Shown piece after piece: positions 46,372 to 57,250 of a stretch of DNA of 64,000 bases. Position numbers and translations under genes: made by a program. The notes below the pieces were generated by a model. The model searched no databases. It saw nothing but the letters and a program-made list of their open reading frames with translations, and was not told where the DNA came from. Within the stretch, counting starts at the first letter, position 1; each line of letters starts with the position of its first letter. Source of the DNA: Gnetum montanum (lineage: Eukaryota; Streptophyta; Gnetopsida; Gnetales; Gnetaceae); the NCBI GenBank assembly GCA_015680685.1, contig MNCI01030304.1, positions 429,152 to 493,151 on the forward strand, written 5' to 3'.

Positions 46372-48669
46372 ATGCCTTTTCAAAAGTCCACCAAATTGCC
46401 CTTCACCTTCACTAGTGAAGATCATAACCAACAAGTCATGAGGGTGTATGATCCCAAAGACCCTATCATCATTTAGTGTAGGTGATCCTTGAGAGTTAGA
46501 GGGGAGAGTCCTAATTTTGTAGCCATAAATGAAGATCATTATAACTTTATTTGTGTCAAAATGCAAGCAAGCATGCTAATCCCATGAATTGAAGACAAGG
46601 TAAAAAGGGAGTTTGAGCTCATACACAAGGGTGGGAAAGAGTACATCCCTTCCCCGTATGAATAAATTCCTCTTAACAATGTCTATTCTAGTGTCCTAAC
46701 CCAATTCATTACCATAGAAGAGAAAGATGACAAGCCTACCTTTGGGGACCAACAAGAAGAGGAGGATGAATTTAAGGTAGAATTTGAACCTGAAAACATC
46801 CTTGGAGGATTGCTCCAACAAACATCCTCCAAAGTCATAGAGCCTTCCCCTAATGCTTTTTTTTTCTCCATGGGCATGGTGCCACCATTTTCCAATCCTC
46901 CAGACCCTACTATGGTAGATCCCATGCCAATTGTAGCCACACATCATACTTAGTCAATGCCATAAACAAAAAAGTATAATCATCAATGTCATTTACAACA
47001 CAATCTCAATATGCAAAATCATCAATGATGTCTTTTACCACTACAAATTCATTAACTACTCACATGGGGTCCATCATGGGACCCCCAATAACACAAGGAT
47101 CACAAACCACATTTGTCCTGTTTGTGCCTCAAGTATCAGCACAAACATCTTTTTCTTTGTTTTTCTCCCAAGACACAACCATAGCACAACCTTTTCCTTC
47201 TATCATGCAACCCATAATGAGGCCACAAGCCTCACAATAGATACCACAACCTGATGTACAAACCTCACAAATTATAGGGCCACCACAAGGCTTGAATCAA
47301 GCTTTCCAAATGATCAAAGACCTAACAGAGGAGTTGAAGAGGCTTAAAGCCTCTACCATACAAACTATCAAGATTATGGACTTCTAGCAAGACAATCCCA
47401 TAAGTCCTGTAGTCCCACCTTTGACACTCCCTCCTAGTGTCCACATTCCATAATTTAGCAAATATAATGAAGAAGGTGACCCTAATGCTTACCTTATTAC
47501 CTTTCAATCTAAATGTTTGCTCTTGTATCCATGGCCTCATACCATCATAAGGATTTTCCTTATGTATTTGACTAGGAAAGCACTTGATTGGTATCGCACA
47601 TTGGCTATAGGGTCCATATTCTCTTTGGAGGATTTATTAGCCTAGCTTGTGAACTACTTCAAGTATAACATGAAGCCTGACACAATGCTTGATGAACTCA
47701 TGAAGGTTAAGTAGGGGTACTTAGAACCCATACAAAAATTCATTCAATGGTGGAATGGACTACTAAATGAGATACCAAAACCCATAACTAAAGCCCACTT
47801 GTTAGCCATATTCAATGGTGAAATTAATGACTTCATCAAGTTTAAACTGTACTACCTTGATCAACAATATCCTAGCCAAGTGTTCTCATAAACTAAAAAT
47901 ATAAAGGATGCTATAGAGGCCAGCCATGACCTAGCCTATATATCATATGAAAACCAACACACTCAAAGAGACAAGGAAAAGAGCAAAAAAAAACAACACT
48001 ACCGTAGCAACTATAACCAAGGAAACCAAGACCATGAAGCAAGGGTCAAAGGTCAACCTACCCAAGGCCCCAACCAATGACCACAATAAACAACCATCAA
48101 CTTTTGGAACCACTGCATCGATAATAAGTAGACCTAACTTTGAAAGGAAGGACAAGTATAAATACACTACATTTCCATTAAAACCATCTAAGTTGCTAGA
48201 CCAACTATTAAGAAGTGGGCACATGCAACAAAAACAAATGGTTGAAGCTACTCGAAAGAAACATGAGAAACTATGCAAAATTACCAAAGATCCCACTCAA
48301 GCAACAAAGGATGATCCCCAGTTGCCTAAATACTTTAACATAGATTGCTTCTACCATTATCATCAACTACCTGGTCATGATATAGACTTCTACCTTGCGC
48401 TAAAGGATTACCTACAAAGGATGATAGATAGGGGGGAACTGGTCTTAGATGCTTCTAACCCAGTTTAGCAATGAAACCAATCAATGCAGGTCTACAAAGA
48501 CCCATTAAATGCTAATGATAGCCCCTATTTTATTTCAACATTCAACATTAATGAAAATTGGAGACCTACCAGAGAACCATTCATGATTCAAGTACCCCTC
48601 TACAATGAAAGAGCTTCTTTAGCTTCCAATAGCTCAAGATCCCCCTTCATTGTGAGAGTACCATCATGA
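46372..48669 (+). pseudogene. TE-A gag, decayed
   Basis: The frame opens at an ATG (46372) and continues with V-Y-D-P-K-D-P, then S-P-N-F-V-A-I-N-E-D-H-Y-N-F-I-C. An acidic stretch and G-G-L-L-Q-Q follow. After a Thr/Pro/Gln-rich linker (46986-47240) comes the capsid-like A-L-D-W-Y-R-T-L-A-I-G-S (about 47580). A Lys-rich segment at 47947-48200 is typical of RNA-binding gag tails. Near 48346-48400 is a knuckle C-F-Y-H-Y-H-x4-H-D-I-D-F-Y, where the last residue stands in place of the usual cysteine. L-Q-R-M-I-D-R-G-E-L and V-Y-K-D-P-L-N follow, matching other copies. Frame changes near 46960 and 47945 and several stops make it non-functional. It would form the virus-like particle. Confidence 0.8.
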
Positions 48670-49168
48670 ATGCCTCTAAGGAAACTTTTTTCATCAAGGT
48701 CTCTCAACCCAATACAACCCAAATAGTCATAGTCCAAACAACTCCACAAAGATCTCCTATGGTGGCCAATGTTACTACCTTTTCCTTATAGCCAATGGCT
48801 GATAACCAAAAAACTACAGCCAATGAAAGGAAGAAGCATAAGCAAAGTACTGATAATACGAGAGATAAGCATACAAAGGCATGAAAAGAAGTGGGCCCAC
48901 TAAAGCGCACTTCCATTTTGGTTATACTTATGACCTCCTTTGCCACAACCTCTTCAACTAGCAAGCCATAGGAGGACACCGAATCCCATAACCAAAGTAA
49001 TAAGGAATAGCCACAATAGACAAAGCCTAAAGTCGAAGTTTGCATTTTAGGATGCATGGAGGAAATAGAGCACAACTAGGATGACAAGCCCATGGCCAAT
49101 GAAAAAAACTTCCTCAATGCAATGGACCAAGTTAGGCAATCCCTCAAGCAAAAAACACAACCCTAAGC
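48670..49168 (+). other. TE-A gag-protease linker
   Basis: Low-complexity Lys/Thr/Asn-rich translation on the plus strand with several stops. The same position in the relatives at 9190-8850 and 28390-28090 has a similar basic composition. No domain is visible. The 123-codon minus frame here is a shadow. Confidence 0.5.
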
Positions 49169-50011
49169 TTGTATGACCTAATCATGACTTCCGCCACACA
49201 TCATGAGATGCTAGTTAAAATGTTAACCTCCATACCCATTAGTGAGGATATTCCTGCTAACGAGAAAGCCATCCATGTAGTGATGATTCATCCATCACCA
49301 AGGGAGGAGAAATCAACACCGTTAACATTTCATGATAGTGAAATTAAGTTTAATCCCTAGAATGGCAAAGTGACTACAACCCCTTTATTCATAACCATAT
49401 GCATAGGAAAATTTAAAATAAATCGAGTGCATGTTGATGATGGAGCTGCAACCAACATCATCCAATGCACCAACATTGAATGCTTAGGCTTAATTGCACA
49501 AGTACAACCTACAACCACCATAGCTCTTAAGTCCTTCAATGGATCAAGAGTTGCTACCAAGGGATCTGTCTCCTTAGATTTTTTTGCTAGTGAACTATTA
49601 CATCCAATTGAAAACTTCTTGGTGGTGGAAGAGATACTAGGATTCAACTTGATCCTTGGAAGACCTTGGTTGGCTCGGTTACAAGCTATGTCCTTGTCCA
49701 TCCATCAAGAAATTCACCTTCCTTACGAGGGAGGTGAAATCATCATTCATGATGACAACACGACTTCCCTAACTGTCAACAATGTAGACATAGAATAGGG
49801 GGCCGAAGTAAAGCTTTAAGAAGAAGCTCCTAGCCAAGATGTGCAAAAACCCAAGTTAGCCAACGATGACAATGAAAGGTAATGGGATACATTATGGGAT
49901 GAACTCTCTTTTAACATTGTAAGAGAAGGGGATGGTGAATAAAAGCTTATGCAAAGTAGGCCTTACTCACTCCCTAATCTTGCAAAGATTAGGAAGAATC
50001 TACACAAGTGA
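49169..50011 (+). pseudogene. TE-A protease (retropepsin), decayed
   Basis: A 63-codon lead (49169-49360) with L-I-M-T-S-A-T-H and I-S-E-D-I-P-A-N-E precedes a 142-codon open frame (49370-49798). The active site reads H-V-D-D-G-A-A-T-N-I-I near 49428-49460. L-G-F-N-L-I-L-G-R-P-W-L near 49640-49675 is the conserved flap-end block. The frame then continues with one or two stops to a TGA at 50009-50011 after I-R-K-N-L-H-K. The active site is D-D-G, not the usual D-[ST]-G. Copy 1 at 8180-9190 has the same, so it is a family trait. This enzyme would cleave the gag-pol polyprotein. Confidence 0.85.
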
Positions 50012-50240
50012 GATTTACCTTAACTTTCCCATGCCTCTATGAAGAGACACATCGATAGCCATATAGCCTTACTTTCATTTATAGTTTCTTACATATGTAA
50101 TTGTTATTTTACACTTTATGGACATAGCCTAATGCATGTATCCTAAGTTCATTTGAATTATTATCGACAACCTTTCTTTATTTTTACTTATGTTTTAAAC
50201 ATCAAAAAAGTGTCTCTTTCATACCTCATTTGCTAAGATG

Positions 50241-50351
50241 TTAAACTAGCACCATGGTCCAATAAGACCTTAAATTGGCATTAGGGCATACCATGGCCTT
50301 AAACTAGCAACATATCCACAATCACACAATACAACCTATGTTCACAATGGC
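50241..50351 (+). repeat. 29-bp minisatellite after protease
   Basis: Units beginning 'ttaaactagcaccatgg', 'ttaaattggcattaggg' and 'ttaaactagcaacatat' start at 50241, 50270 and 50299. The same 29-base period and motif recur after integrase (53916-54002), and the motif recurs with a 36-base period at 26654-26795. Confidence 0.75.
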
Positions 50352-50639
50352 TAAAAACTAGCAAACATCTTGTTTATTATGACACATCTTTTGTTGATTA
50401 GTCATAACCAAAAACATCAATATAGTTGTTTTCAATGTTCACTACTATGATAGATTCATATAACTAAAAATAAAACTAAAATTTAAAGTTAAAATGTCCA
50501 TAATATACCTAGCCATGGCTGAATTGTGTGGCAAAAATGTCAAAGAATAACAACCATCCATAACATAGTCTTGGCTAACCATAGCCATTAACACAAAAAC
50601 AAAAAACAAATAGCCAACAACCTAAACGTAAGGAGGTTA

Positions 50640-50960
50640 CTAAATGGCATATAAAGGAGGAAGTGGTGGGTCATTCCCACCATCACTATTAAGGTTGCCA
50701 ATGTCTCCTAAGATCTAAAATGCAACAACATATAGCTAGTTAGTAACCCATAGCCAAAATCATGACTTAAAACAAAGACTAAAACATAAAATATATCAAA
50801 CTTGGGAAGATTTTGTCTCCATTACTTTGAGGGATAGATGGGGAAGGCCTTCCTCCAAATGATGGAGGATCTTTTCCTCTACCATGTTGACCCAATCAAC
50901 ATCCCCAAAATTAACACTAGAAAGAATGCCAGACATATCTATAGTGTCCAAGTAGGAGGC
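50640..50960 (-). pseudogene. Antisense two-exon gene fragment inside TE-A
   Basis: On the strand opposite to TE-A, an open frame of about 50 codons (about 50960-50802) includes M-S-G-I-L-S-S-V-N-F and E-K-I-L-H-H-L-E-E-G. It meets a GT donor at 50801-50800 and is followed by an 87-base AT-rich intron ending TTTTAG (50715). The second exon (50714-50640) continues in phase with I-L-G-D-I-G-N-L-N-S and ends P-L-P-P-L-Y-A-I-stop. The protein family is unknown. Upstream of about 50960 the frame is broken, and it is cut off by reverse transcriptase sequence at 51080. The style of exon and intron resembles the gene at 16381-18203, but I see no clear sequence match. Confidence 0.5.
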
Positions 50961-51080
50961 TCATGAGTAGTAGTAGTTGTAGAGGTCTCACTTGCAATTG
51001 TGGTGATCTAAAGAGTAGGAAATTGCTCCACAATTAGAGTACTTTTGAAAAGTTAATATGCACTCGCTTACTAGGTCCCT

Positions 51081-51960
51081 TGAATGAATATCTATCTCTT
51101 GTGTCCTTCAACTAACTTAGCATGACCTTTATGATCCCATGGGGTAATTTTTGTTATACCATGATGTCCTTTGGCCTTAAGAATGCTAGAACAACATATC
51201 ATAGAGTCATGACCTATATCTCCAATGATTACATGTTAGGTTTGTTAATGATTACATAGTTGACATTACAGTGAAGTCTAAGATAGTTGATGGCCATGCT
51301 AATGAACTAGATCTTGTGCTTAAATGATGCTTCAAATATGAGCTTAGGCTCAATCCTAGGAAGTGTGTCTTCGGTGTCAAGATCGATAAGATGCTTGGCT
51401 TTGTAGTCTCTGAAGTAGGGATACACACAGATCCTGATAAGGTTAAGGTCATATCCAAATTAGCAATACCTACCAATCTTAAAGAACTTTAGGAATTACA
51501 AGGTAGATTATAGTTTATTCATAGGCTTATCATTAGGCTTATGGATAAGTTACAGTCCATGCAACACTTGCTTAAGAAAGGAGTTCACTATGAATGAATA
51601 GCTTAATGCTAAGAGGCCTTTGAAAACCTTAGGCAAGAGTTGACACAACTATCGACAATCTATCCTCCACAAGAACGTAAACCATTTTACATTTATCATG
51701 CTATCTCTGATATATCCATTGCCTCCCTAATTTGTCAAAAATGTGATGATGGAGCAAAAATTCTTGTATACTACCTTAGCCATGCTTTAGTTGCCCATGA
51801 GACCCAATACACTAAAGTGGAGAAGTATTGTCTGGCACTAGTCTTCTCTTTATAGAAATGAAGACACTACCTCTTCAGAAGCCAAGTCAACATAATTTAC
51901 AAGGATAACATACTCAAAGCCATAATGACCAACATCTATGAAAGTAGTCATATAGCTTGA
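51081..51960 (+). pseudogene. TE-A reverse transcriptase and RNase H, decayed
   Basis: The palm segment shows S-F-G-L-K-N-A (about 51170), equivalent to M-P-F-G-L-K-N-A, and Y-I-V-D-I-T-V-K-S-K (51253-51282), where the catalytic Y-V-D-D-I is expected. One catalytic aspartate is therefore lost. L-N-P-R-K-C-V-F-G-V follows. The fingers region before S-F-G-L-K is missing and the antisense gene fragment occupies the space. The gypsy-type RNase H follows at 51640-51855 with P-F-Y-I-Y, then V-Y-Y-L-S-H-A-L and Y-T-K-V-E-K-Y-C-L-A-L. Palm and RNase H are in one frame, broken by stops such as TGA in L-K-stop-C-F-K. It would copy element RNA into DNA. Confidence 0.85.
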
Positions 51961-52119
51961 TGGAAATCCATAACCATAGAGTTTAACCTCCATTACGTCT
52001 CTTAATCCTCAACAAAAGATTAAGCTATAGTCATACAACTCACAGTTTCACCTATTGATGACCAACCAATCATAGATCTTGAGTTCCCTAATGAATACAT
52101 TAACATAGTTAGTTAAGTA

Positions 52120-52530
52120 CTTGATGGTTATGAGGTAGTCATGAACTTTAATGAAGCTTCAACCACCCATGGAGCTAGTTCTGCTACCATTATAACATTT
52201 TCATCTAGTGAGATCTAATCCATTGACCTTTTTTTGGGTTCCCATGTACCAAAAACATAGTAAAATATGAGGGTTTAATCAAAGGGATGATGGTAGCTTG
52301 TGACTTAGGAATTAGACATGCAGTCATCAAAGGAGATTCACAACTCATGGTTAACCATGTAATTGAAGTCTATGCATGCAAAGCTAAGCACTTATAATCT
52401 TACTATGACCTAGGGAATTAGTTATTACAACAATTCATAGACATTGATATCCAACACATACCTTGAAATGAAAACACCATAGTTGATGCAATTGCAACAT
52501 TAGCCCTCAGTGTGACACCATGTGTTTAGC
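52120..52530 (+). pseudogene. TE-A second RNase H (plant/archaeal type), decayed
   Basis: The segment opens M-N-F-N-E-A-S-T-T-H-G (52141), where M-x-F-D-G-A is usual. It continues with Y-E-G-L-I-K-G-M-M-V-A-C-D-L-G and I-K-G-D-S-Q-L-M-V-N (about 52323), and closes with D-I-Q-H-I-P and V-D-A-I-A-T-L-A. The first catalytic Asp is Asn and the Glu before Y-E-G-L is Lys, while the later two Asp remain. A frameshift lies in the T-rich run near 52230. This domain resembles plant RNase H of the archaeal type, which Tat-lineage elements carry beside their own RNase H. Confidence 0.85.
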
Positions 52531-52809
52531 AAGTTTCCCACCTTAACTATGGATTGTGCTATTCCCATCACACAAAACACTAAGGATACCTTGGTGGTCA
52601 TCATTCATACTACTCCTCCCAAAGAGTGGTATGATGATATCAAATTTTACCTTATGCATGGTGAATCCTCATAAGGCCCAGCTATTACTTAGAAGGATAC
52701 CATACACAAGTGATCAAAGTAGTATGTCATTGTAGGTAATAACACATTATGTTGATGATCCTATGATGGCATACTCCTAAAGTGCTTGGGTAAAACTAAT
52801 TCCAGAATA

Positions 52810-53868
52810 GTCCTAGAGGAGGTTCATGAGGGAGTTCGTGGAGGACATATAGGACCTAGAGCAATGGCCACTAAGATTAGGTGGTTAGGCTACCATTTGT
52901 CCCATATGGAGAATGACTGCATGTAAAAGATTAAGCAATGCGACACATGCCAACATTATAGCAACTTGATACATGTATCACCAATGGATTTACATATAGC
53001 CCAGATAACATGGCAATTTCAATGATGGGGGTTTGATATCATTGGACCCATAATGCCTAAGTCTTCCATAGGACATTACTTCATCATCATTGCAACCAAA
53101 TACTTTACTAAGTGGGTTGAGGTTATTTCCCTAAGGAAGATCACATCTAAACAAGTTTGCAAATTTATCCTAGATAACATTGTACCTTGTTTTGACATGC
53201 CTATGACCATAGTTATAGACACTAGACCTTAATTTAGTAGCCAAGAAACCAAGGATTTTTGTCAAAACCTAGGCATTAAGAATTCTTTCTCATCACCTTA
53301 CTACCCCCAAGTCAATGGACAAGCAGAAGCAAGAAACAAGGCCATCATCAACTTGCTTAAGAAGATGCTTAACAATAGCAAGCGAAAGTGGCATGAGCAA
53401 CTTGTCCATGCACTATGGGCATATAGAACAACTTATCACATGTCAACTAAAATGATCCCTTATAGCCTTTTTTATGATTCTAAAGTTGTTTTACCTCTTG
53501 AATTGCAGGCGCCATCGCTCCAAGTAACCTTGACCAAATTCATCAACGATGAGCAAAGCAGGGAGTTGTAGATGATAGCCCTAGATTTGGTGGAGGAGTG
53601 GCATATGTAAGCACTCACTCACATCGAGCACTATCAAGAGAGGTAGAAGCGACAACATCACCATGACTTGATCATGTGCAAGTTCAAGGAGGGGGACTTA
53701 GTCCTCAAGACCATCTATGAGCATGCGGACAAATTCTTAGCCAACTGGGAAGGGTCCTTTCTTATCAACAGAGCCTACAAAAATTGAGCATTTAGAATAG
53801 CCAACATGAATAGGAATGAGCTGGCCAATTCGATCAATCATTCCTATCTAAAGCCATACTACATGTAG
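52810..53868 (+). pseudogene. TE-A integrase, decayed
   Basis: An H-H-C-C zinc finger is visible (V-H-E-G-V-R-G-G-H then C-D-T-C, 52822-52955). The core holds W-G-F-D-I-I-G-P (first Asp, about 53026), I-D-T-R-P-stop-F-S-S (second Asp, about 53218) and P-Q-V-N-G-Q-A-E-A (Glu, about 53320), so all three D,D,E residues remain. The C-terminal part ends with F-K-E-G-D-L-V-L-K and L-K-P-Y-Y-M before a TAG at 53866-53868. Stops at 53023 (TGA) and 53230 (TAA) replace Arg and Gln positions of the family. It would insert element DNA. No chromodomain is seen at the end. Confidence 0.9.
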
Positions 53869-53915
53869 TTGACAGATCATCTACAAGTCAACTTACTTTT
53901 AATAGTTTTCTATGA

Positions 53916-54002
53916 CCTTAAACTAGCAACATGATCTACCAAAGCCTTAAATTGGTACCATGGCCCACTACAACCTTAAACTAGCAACTTTGGTGACTCA
54001 TA
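53916..54002 (+). repeat. 29-bp minisatellite after integrase
   Basis: Three 29-base units begin at 53916, 53945 and 53974 with 'ccttaaactagcaacatgat', 'ccttaaattggtaccatggc' and 'ccttaaactagcaactttgg'. Period and motif equal the array after the protease. Confidence 0.85.
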
Positions 54003-54094
54003 TAGCTTGATTCTCATGAGGCTTGTATGCATTGTAGCATTATAATATGTAGTGGTGTTTTGTATTCTTTGTCTCGAGCCAATCCTTCAAACAC

Positions 54095-54111
54095 AAACAA
54101 AGAGGGGCCAT
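54095..54111 (+). promoter_or_regulatory. Polypurine tract of TE-A
   Basis: AAACAAAGAGGGGCCAT directly abuts the 3' LTR start (TGAAACA at 54112). A purine run here primes plus-strand DNA synthesis in LTR retrotransposons. Confidence 0.7.
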
Positions 54112-55506
54112 TGAAACATGACAAAAATTTGCATGTTATAGCCAATCTTCATCATGTAGCTTTCACCTTATGAAATCAAAGCCAAAACTTCATTGTAAAT
54201 GTGAAAATTATAACCCACAATGGGCATTTTCACATACTTTATACTTTTGGGGCTAAAAAATGTCTCATAAGTTTTCAAAGCCTCATTCCCCAAGTGAAAA
54301 AAGTTACCTAGTTTCTATATTTGGGCTTGAGGGGTCAAAAATGCATTTTGAAATGCCAAAAAAGGTAATTTAATGGGTTTTATGGGGTGTATACATTTTT
54401 CTATGCTGGAAAAACATGTAGGGGGTGTACATCTCACCTACCCTTAGCATGGAAGGGTGGGGGTTTTGGAAACTTTCTCCCTTCAATGTGAAGAACACAT
54501 GCATAGCTTGGAAGCTTTTCCCCCTTAATGTGGAAGTTTTCCCCTAGTGTGACAACTTTTTCCCCAACTTGGAAAGTTTTTCTGCGAGATTGAAAACATT
54601 TCCCCCTCAGCATGGGAGTTTTTCCCCAGTGTGAAGTCTTCATCCTCAATGTGGAAAATTCAATCCCCTAGTGTGGAAGCCACAAAAGCAAAAATTTATT
54701 GCTTCATGCACTTCAACATTAACTAGTGACTTCAATAAGCATGATGGAGAGCTCAGCATGGAAGTTTCATCTCCAGTGTGGAAGGTGTGCCCTAGTTATT
54801 ATTTATAGTAAACGGAATGGCCATGGGAGGAAGCACTTGCTATGTATGATAACCCCCCCAAATTTGGGCACCCATCTCACCTATAATTGCAACAAATTTG
54901 TAGCCATTTCATAGCCAAATCATAGCCAATTTGCAACCCCATTCATAGCTCAAATATCCTAAAAAATCCAACCTCAAACATTGTTTAGAGGTTCTAGAAT
55001 TTTGAGCAATTTAGTTCAAAAAATTTTGGGCATACAAGAAATTTTTCAAAAGTTTCAACCATGTTTACAATTCCACACTTGGGGAATTTTCAAGCACTCA
55101 AGAGTTCTTGCAAGTTCCCATACTTGCATTCTCTTGAACCCCAGTGTGGAAGCATTATAGCCTTGAGTGACCCAATTGGCAAATCCAAGGTTGTAGCAAT
55201 GAAGGAAGGTTTGATAGCATCAGGAGTGGCTTAGCACTCAAATCGTGGAGTAGATCACATTAGCTTCAACGGCTTTAAACTCTTGCATAAGTAAATCCCC
55301 TTTTTGCTCATCCAGGCATCATTTATACACATTTCTCTAATTTATTCTTTATTCTTTGTCAATAAAGTTTTACATTTTGAGTTTTGTGTTTAAAAATAAA
55401 TTTTATTTTCTGTGCATTATTTGGATGTTTATATTTCCACATTTGACATCTCATAATTCCTTGTATCATGAAGGCCCTGGGGATTTGAGGTTGGGAAACT
55501 ATTGCA
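54112..55506 (+). mobile_element. 3' LTR of TE-A
   Basis: About 1.39 kb, aligned with the 5' LTR throughout. The TATA word is decayed (TAAAAAAT at the matching place, about 54960), while AATAAA remains (55361-55366). A 30-base or so block near the end of the 5' LTR is missing here. The minisatellite lies at 54470-54683. Confidence 0.85.
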
Positions 55507-55549
55507 CCAAGTATCTTTGGTTTTTTTTCAATGATCAAGATTTTTGGTC

Positions 55550-55730
55550 ACAACACCCCCTTTCATTTTGAGAATAAAGTTGACCAAATGATTCAAAGCT
55601 TCATTTGGTTAGGAGGAAAAGAAGGAAGTGTATCCATTTGGTTGGGTGGGATACAATCGTGAGGCTGAGAGAGAGGTAGGGGGTCTTGGGATTTTGAAGT
55701 TCATGGATCTGGTAACAAGTGATAAAAATT
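55550..55730 (+). pseudogene. LINE (non-LTR) reverse transcriptase C-terminus
   Basis: Two plus frames join to give K-V-D-Q-M-I-Q-S-F-I-W-L-G-G-K-E-G then H-L-V-G-W-D-T-I-V-R and G-G-L-G-I-L-K-F-M-D-L. This matches the end of plant L1-type polymerases, where F-I-W-x-G is followed by V-x-W-x-x-V and G-G-L-G-I-x-D-L. A frameshift lies near 55625. Only about 60 codons remain, directly beside the 3' LTR of TE-A. Confidence 0.65.
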
Positions 55731-57250
55731 ATTATTTCTTTTCTTCATGAACAAATTTTTCATTGAGAATAGAATATGTTTTAATAAGTATATTTAATTA
55801 ATTCTATAACAACTTCCCCAGCTAAATGCTTAGCAATAACGATAAGTGCTCTTACATCCTCTTGTGGGCGTAATATTTGATGATGCTATCTAGAATCTAG
55901 AATTGGAATCTGTGGCACTTCTTGGAGAGCAAGAGGATCACCATTAGTGTAATCCCAGCAACTAGAGCAACTATAGCAACCAAAACAAGGGCATTCCAAG
56001 CATGTATTACCCATTGTATTACTACACAAGAGCTTGAGCTTGAATGAATCAAACTAGAGAGAGAGAGAGATATCAAAGGATATTGATGATCTAGGAAAAT
56101 AAGTTAAAACAATAGAACACAAGAGTCCAAATGCATCAATGAAAGAAAAAATGCAACGTTTGATGAACTTTAAAAATTCATATCTCAAGTTTTTGCAAGC
56201 AAAGAAAATCATGCCAAATTAAATAGACATGCATCAAATCTAATCACTACAAATAAAAGGAAAGCTTAGGAACAACCTACTAATCATAGATGCATCTCAT
56301 TATTGAAGGATCATAGCAAGGACAGGGCTACAATCTTTCTTACTCATAATCATTGACCATGTAAACTTTAAGGATATTCTTTCCTAATAGCTCATAATGC
56401 ATGCCAACCATTACATAGATCTTTTTTAATAGCTCCCAATGCATGCCAACCACTAAGTTTAAAGATAGCCTTTTATTAATAGCTCGTAATGCATTAGGTT
56501 TAAGGATAGTCTCTCTTAATAGTCAATGCATATACAATGATCATTATCAAGTTTTAGGTATAATTATCCTTCTTTTCTATGAAATATGCACATAATAATT
56601 AATCATTGGACCCAAAACACTAATTATTAAGATGCCTTGACCAAATAGTTTACTTTGAAATGTTATCATTGTGGAATGGCATGCACATAAGACAATGTTT
56701 GTTTGCCACCAAGCATGGATAAGGTTGAAACTTTTGAAATGGTATATCATTCAAAGGAAGAAAGACATCTATCTTTGTAATCCTTGACTAAAAAATTTAA
56801 GTTATCTCTTTAATGATTATGTTGACAAAATATGAAAAAATTGATGCATTTAGAAGAAAAACAAGCATTGAACAATGCAACTTTAATAATTCTTTTAGAA
56901 CATATCAAAATTAAGTTAAAAGAAAAATTCAAAGTTGGATAAACTTTATAATATTTTGATGTTAGCTATTTTTAAGAAAAAAGCTAAGCTAGTAACAATT
57001 ATACAATAATTATTAGAAAACTTCATAATTATCAAATAAGTGTTTAGAATAGTATACCACTATAGCAATATGTTATGTATTGTTATTACTATTTTATCTG
57101 CATGAGTGTTTAGCATAGAATATAGAAATATAATAGTTATGAAATAAATCTATTTTTTCATTATTCAATAAACTTTGTTGGATTTGTGGAAGATGATATC
57201 TGAATACTTTTTGTTGATTCTATCAAAATTCTTACTTTTTATGGGCCTCA
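55731..57250. other. No gene recognised
   Basis: AT-rich. Near 56360-56530 the phrase 'aatagctc(a/c)(c/t)aatgcatgcc' recurs about four times with 60 to 80 bases between copies. A short (ga)n run lies at 56057-56070. No domain-bearing frame. Confidence 0.4.

Larger units (their letters stand above)
43919..55506 (+). mobile_element. Full-length Ty3/gypsy element, Tat/Ogre-like (TE-A)
   Basis: LTRs at 43919-45337 and 54112-55506 face the same way, begin TGAAACA and end TGCA. Between them, in order, are gag, protease, reverse transcriptase, RNase H, a second plant-type RNase H and integrase, all on the plus strand. A polypurine tract precedes the 3' LTR. The second RNase H between the first and integrase is known for the Tat lineage, including Ogre. 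A hand comparison of the first 250 LTR bases gives roughly 10 percent difference, so insertion is old. No 5-base target-site duplication was found (CCCCT left, CCAAG right). All frames carry stops, so it cannot encode its own proteins. Confidence 0.9.

Noticed and set aside
47943-48296. 117-codon minus-strand open frame, hydrophobic
   Set aside because: Antisense shadow of the Lys-rich gag tail; Lys codons read backwards give Phe and Leu.
54434-54649. 71-codon minus-strand frame with repeated G-E-K motif
   Set aside because: Translation of the LTR minisatellite.
43914-55511. Target-site duplication for TE-A
   Set aside because: The five bases on either side (CCCCT and CCAAG) do not match; decay or recombination has removed any duplication.
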